NCBI GenBank assembly: GCA_003162425.1
Contig: PMOK01000091.1
Location: 28,670 to 92,669, forward strand
Reading direction: 5' to 3'
DNA length: 64,000 nucleotides
Source of the DNA: Bryobacterales bacterium
GTDB taxonomy: Bacteria; Acidobacteriota; Terriglobia; Bryobacterales; Bryobacteraceae
A model generated the notes under the pieces. It worked only from the letters and a program-made list of their open reading frames with translations, was not told where the DNA came from and did no database searches. Shown here piece after piece: positions 61,585-64,000 of the stretch (position 1 is its first letter; every line of letters begins with the position of its first letter). The position numbers were made by a program, and so were the translations under genes.

Positions 61585-62016
61585 CTACATCACCGACGCC
61601 GCCCGCAACGGAAAATCCTGCACCGCCAGCGACCCTAGCAGATGTTCGTGAATTCCCTGCTCCGGCATGTAGTATTTCTTGCCGTCATCTTCGATAACCA
61701 CGGCCAGCTTCTTGGCAGCCAGCACCAGGCAGATTTGCTGCTCGCCGGGAGTGAGCATGGTAACATCTACGCGCGCCATCCCGCGTGGACCCGGCCCCAG
61801 CTTGCGCAGGAAGTCGCGCGTGAAGATTTGCAGGTCGAGTCCTTCCAGCGCCGCGCCACCCGAGACCCAGCGTTGCTCTTCGGTTCCGAAGAAATAAGGA
61901 CCGGATGCGAACGCCAGCAGGAACACCACCAAATCGATGAACGCCGCCAGCGCGAGCGCGAATCCGTGACGGGGTGTAGGCGCCGTAAAAAGCTCCTGGA
62001 AGGCTAGATGTGGTGA
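61585..62016 (-). pseudogene. C-terminal remnant of a membrane protein
   Basis: The frame is open from 62016 to a stop at 61585 but has no sound start; the first usable codon is TTG 61932, inside a membrane segment (ALALAAFIDLVVFLLAFASG). The rest looks like a genuine soluble tail (FTRDFLRKLGPGPRGMARVD, CLVLAAKKLAVVIEDDGKKY, MPEQGIHEHLLGSLAVQDFP). It probably lost its N-terminus. The family is not recognised. Confidence 0.45.
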
Positions 62017-62090
62017 CTACCTTTGATTCGCTGAAGGAGCCAGCCGTTAGCCCACAACCAAACGGCACATCTGTGGCCCAGTAGCCGGCT

Positions 62091-62300
62091 TCAAACTGCA
62101 ACGTCCAGAATCTGGATGTTTGCCTCGGGCTGCCTGCCCTGTTCTCTCATGACTTCCAGCACGCCAGTGATTGCTTCTCGGACGTTCTCCATCAATTCAT
62201 CAATGGTGTCGCCCTGTGAGTACCAGCCCGGCAGAGCCGGAACCTCAGCCCAGAATCCGCCTTCTGGGGCTTCGTGAATGACGGTGGCATATCTTTCCAC
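62091..62300 (-). CDS. HicB-like antitoxin, orphan
   Basis: A protein of 69 residues from GTG 62300. The HicB fold is clear: ERYATVIHEAPEGGFWAEVP, ALPGWYSQGDTIDELMENVR and EAITGVLEVMREQGRQPEAN. The C-terminal DNA-binding domain of longer HicB proteins is absent. No HicA toxin (a small double-stranded-RNA-binding-like protein) is found in either flank. Proteins of this short type also occur alone. The longer open frame to 62450 adds sequence that looks non-coding. Confidence 0.75.
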   Translation of the reverse strand: MERYATVIHEAPEGGFWAEVPALPGWYSQGDTIDELMENVREAITGVLEVMREQGRQPEANIQILDVAV

Positions 62301-62486
62301 GCTCCGATCAGGTACAGCTTCGGCATGCGGATGAGTCGGCTCTCGATAGCGTTTGGTGTTGCAGGTACGGGACGCTGGTGGTGTGAGGGCGTGACGGCGA
62401 AAGGAAATTCTGGGCCACCGCGAATTCGACGGAGTACGTGGATTGGCCACCGGGAAGGCGTCTGAAAGTCTGGTATGATCGGCGGG

Positions 62487-62951
62487 ATGTTATTGCTTCG
62501 ATCTTGTTCGGCTCTTGGCGTGTTTGTGTTGTGTGCGATCGCTGCGGATTCTTTTTATTTGGGGACGTGGAAGATCGAGTCGGCGGTGGTCGCGCCTTGG
62601 TGGACGGAGCGCACGAAACCGGATGCGGCTGACATGACTGCGCTGGTGGGTAAGACCATTGTTGTGACTCCAACCGGTATTTCAGGGCCGCGACAGCTTG
62701 CTTGCAAGGGCCCTAAGTATAAGGTTGAGGAATATCCGGCCGACATGCTTTTTCAAGGCATGTTTGGGGAGATGCATGAGCGTGACAAGTCGGTGGATCC
62801 GGGGAAGGTTGCTGCAACAGTCGGATTTCGCGGATCGAAGTGGAAGACGCTCGAGACCGGATGCGGGAACGAACTCGACTTCCACTTTATTGATGCGACG
62901 ACCGCTACATTCGGGCTCAATAATTATATTTATACGTTGAAAAAACGCTAG
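62487..62951 (+). CDS. Small secreted protein, unknown function
   Basis: A protein of 154 residues with a signal peptide (MLLLRSCSALGVFVLCAIAA). The mature part (YLGTWKIESAVVAPWWTERT, GKTIVVTPTGISGPRQLACK, NELDFHFIDATTATFGLNNY) is beta-rich and begins with the GTWK motif seen in lipocalin-like and other small barrel proteins. Two Cys (LACKGP, TGCGNE) may form a disulfide. An ATG four codons upstream is an alternative start. Monocistronic. Confidence 0.7.
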   Translation: MLLLRSCSALGVFVLCAIAADSFYLGTWKIESAVVAPWWTERTKPDAADMTALVGKTIVVTPTGISGPRQLACKGPKYKVEEYPADMLFQGMFGEMHERDKSVDPGKVAATVGFRGSKWKTLETGCGNELDFHFIDATTATFGLNNYIYTLKKR

Positions 62952-62980
62952 TCGGGCGGCAGCGTTGAGCGGATCAGGCT

Positions 62981-63292
62981 TCATGAACATTCGGGCGTAG
63001 TGAAACCCGCATTTTGGCGCAGTGTCCGGAACGTGTAGCGTAGATCCTGGCGCAGGGTATCGAGGAACGGGAGCGCTCGGGTTTCGCGATGGGCTTCGTG
63101 TAACTGGCTGACTCCGCCCAGCTCGATCCGGGCCATACGTTCCGCTTGCTCCGGCGGCGTGCCTGCGCGGATAAGATCCTCAGCCAGGAGTTTGATGTGC
63201 GCTTCGAGTTCGGTGTCAAGGTCGCGGTCGAAATCTGCGGATCGGAAGACGGCTTGTATCCTGGCAAATAACCTGTACAAGGAACCGAGCAT
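62981..63292 (-). pseudogene. Truncated ADOP permease (prefix domain and start of the first helix)
   Basis: 103 codons: MLGSLYRLFARIQAVFRSAD, then FDRDLDTELEAHIKLLAEDL and RMARIELGGVSQLHEAHRET, the PadR-associated permease prefix domain. FLDTLRQDLRYTFRTLRQNA, then GFTT, is where the first membrane helix should begin. The frame stops three codons later (PECS). The remaining 700 or so residues are absent; the next DNA belongs to the gene ending at 62951. It is coupled to the padR gene 4 bases upstream. The prefix alone might still be made. Confidence 0.8.
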
Positions 63293-63296
63293 GAGA

Positions 63297-63641
63297 CTAC
63301 TCCTCTCCTTTCCACTGCAAAAGACGGGCGATGGTGCCGGCTACACGCTGCCAGTTCTCGGTTTCCGCGATGAGCTGTTTCTGGCCCGCCTTCGAGATGG
63401 AGTAGAACCTGGCCTTGCGATTGTTCTCGGAGATGCCCCACTCGGCCTTGATCCACTTCTTCTGCACCAGGCGAACCAGGCAAAGATAAATAGTGCCCTG
63501 GTTTACTTGCAGCGCCTCCTTGCTAACCTGCTCGATCCGGCGGGCGATGCCGTAGCCATGCAAAGGTCCCATGGCCTCGAGGGTCCGAAGGACCATGAGA
63601 TCGAGGGTGCCTTGAAGGATCTCGGATTTGTTTTCCGCCAT
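63297..63641 (-). CDS. PadR-family transcriptional regulator (ADOP-associated)
   Basis: A protein of 114 residues: EILQGTLDLMVLRTLEAMGP, LHGYGIARRIEQVSKEALQV, NQGTIYLCLVRLVQKKWIKA and FYSISKAGQKQLIAETENW. This is the PadR type normally found in front of ADOP permeases. AGGAG lies 8 bases before ATG 63641. It was probably made to control the permease that is now truncated downstream. Two 22-base direct repeats cover its promoter. Confidence 0.93.
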   Translation of the reverse strand: MAENKSEILQGTLDLMVLRTLEAMGPLHGYGIARRIEQVSKEALQVNQGTIYLCLVRLVQKKWIKAEWGISENNRKARFYSISKAGQKQLIAETENWQRVAGTIARLLQWKGEE

Positions 63642-63650
63642 GCCGCCATC

Positions 63651-63705
63651 TCCTGTGGATTATATAGAGGAGTGTATCACGGGTCCTGTGGGATGTAAAG
63701 AGGAG
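63651..63705 (-). promoter_or_regulatory. Promoter and direct repeats before padR
   Basis: TCCTGTGGATTATATAGAGGAG (63651-63672) and TCCTGTGGGATGTAAAGAGGAG (63684-63705) are direct repeats with 17 of 22 bases equal, 33 bases apart, or about three helix turns. On the minus strand the first contains a TATAAT -10 box. They may be PadR sites. Confidence 0.5.
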
Positions 63706-63752
63706 AATCTCCGGACCGTGCGAATCATGCGGTAGGATAGCAGCAGGGCGTT

Positions 63753-64000
63753 ATGTCGTCCATTCCTTCCTCTCCAAGTCCGGCCCACCAACGGCTCACT
63801 GATCTGCGCAACGGGCTACTCAGCCTGCACAAGACGCTGCTTGATGCCGAGCGCGCCACTTACGAGCGCGACATCGCCCGCATCAAGTCCAGCACTGATT
63901 TCTTGAAGCTGGTGCTGTACGATCCATGGTTTAACTGGCTGCATGAGTTATCGGAGCTGGTGGTATTGATCGACGAAACTCTGGATGCCAAAGAGCCGCC
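63753..64000 (+). CDS. Conserved-looking hypothetical protein, N-terminus only
   Basis: The gene opens at ATG 63753 behind an AGGGCG element and runs off the right edge after 82 codons. The visible part (RLTDLRNGLLSLHKTLLDAE, RATYERDIARIKSSTDFLKL, VLYDPWFNWLHELSELVVLI) is helical and soluble. I do not recognise a named family. It is divergent from padR. Confidence 0.75.
   Translation, partial: MSSIPSSPSPAHQRLTDLRNGLLSLHKTLLDAERATYERDIARIKSSTDFLKLVLYDPWFNWLHELSELVVLIDETLDAKEP

Overview
The window looks like a chromosomal segment of an acidobacterium of the Solibacter/Bryobacter type (Acidobacteriota, Bryobacterales). The grounds are the co-occurrence of three ADOP-type FtsX/MacB permease genes (one off the left edge, one intact, one truncated), PadR regulators beside such genes, secreted proteins ending in the 'Solibacter C-terminal' beta domain (TIGR03437 type), an SBBP-repeat protein, a CRTAC1/UnbV protein paired with a multihaem-TPR protein, and a b558-type succinate dehydrogenase. 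This is family knowledge; no taxonomic marker such as rRNA is present. Only one RNA gene is seen, tRNA-Arg(ACG).

Layout. 0-6.6 kb is a housekeeping block: recO, glyQ, glyS and ppdK on the plus strand, tightly packed and ending in a large palindrome. 6.7-11.2 kb (minus) holds a TPR/helical secreted-protein operon and an SBBP propeller protein. 11.4-15.8 kb holds a VIT1-like transporter, a vapBC-like module and uvrA; the module is bracketed by two copies of the uvrA 3' end. 15.9-24.3 kb is mixed: a TIGR03437-type secreted protein, a degenerate GGDEF protein coupled to a 48-aa membrane peptide, a TrbI-like secreted protein, a GT-C-like membrane protein pair, a type-B carboxylesterase, an RRM protein, a small charged protein and serA. 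24.4-26.3 kb is an SPFH pair. 26.3-28.6 kb is an accessory patch beside tRNA-Arg: a 40-aa basic protein, a broken PIN toxin with its small partner gene, and an Xre-RES pair.

28.7-34.5 kb carries TPR, CRTAC1 and multihaem cytochrome-TPR genes. 34.5-39.0 kb is a second accessory patch: a Fic protein with a striking operator array, a decayed TIGR03437 gene, a radical SAM protein and a decayed selenium-binding protein. 39.1-51.9 kb holds an S9 peptidase, an M13 peptidase, a Gfo/Idh/MocA oxidoreductase, a sigma-54 activator divergent from an ADOP permease with a sigma-54-like promoter between them, a padR-membrane protein-tlpA operon, a RelE/HigBA-type pair with a palindromic operator, and a Tat-exported TIM-barrel protein. 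51.9-61.4 kb holds an NfrB-like glycosyltransferase with a predicted c-di-GMP-binding MshEN tail, a histidine kinase/response regulator pair, sdhCAB, a DedA protein and a CpaE/TadZ-like ATPase. 61.5-64 kb is a worn end: a membrane-protein remnant, an orphan HicB, a secreted protein, a truncated ADOP permease behind padR, and a gene running off the edge.

A recurrent theme is short repeats in the spaces between genes: AAACCAG heptamers, a palindrome found twice between convergent genes, GAACCGCGACCGTGAG units, and several one-off palindromes. The other theme is decay: four recognisable broken genes and several damaged toxin-antitoxin modules. All functions are from sequence reading alone; no database search was run.
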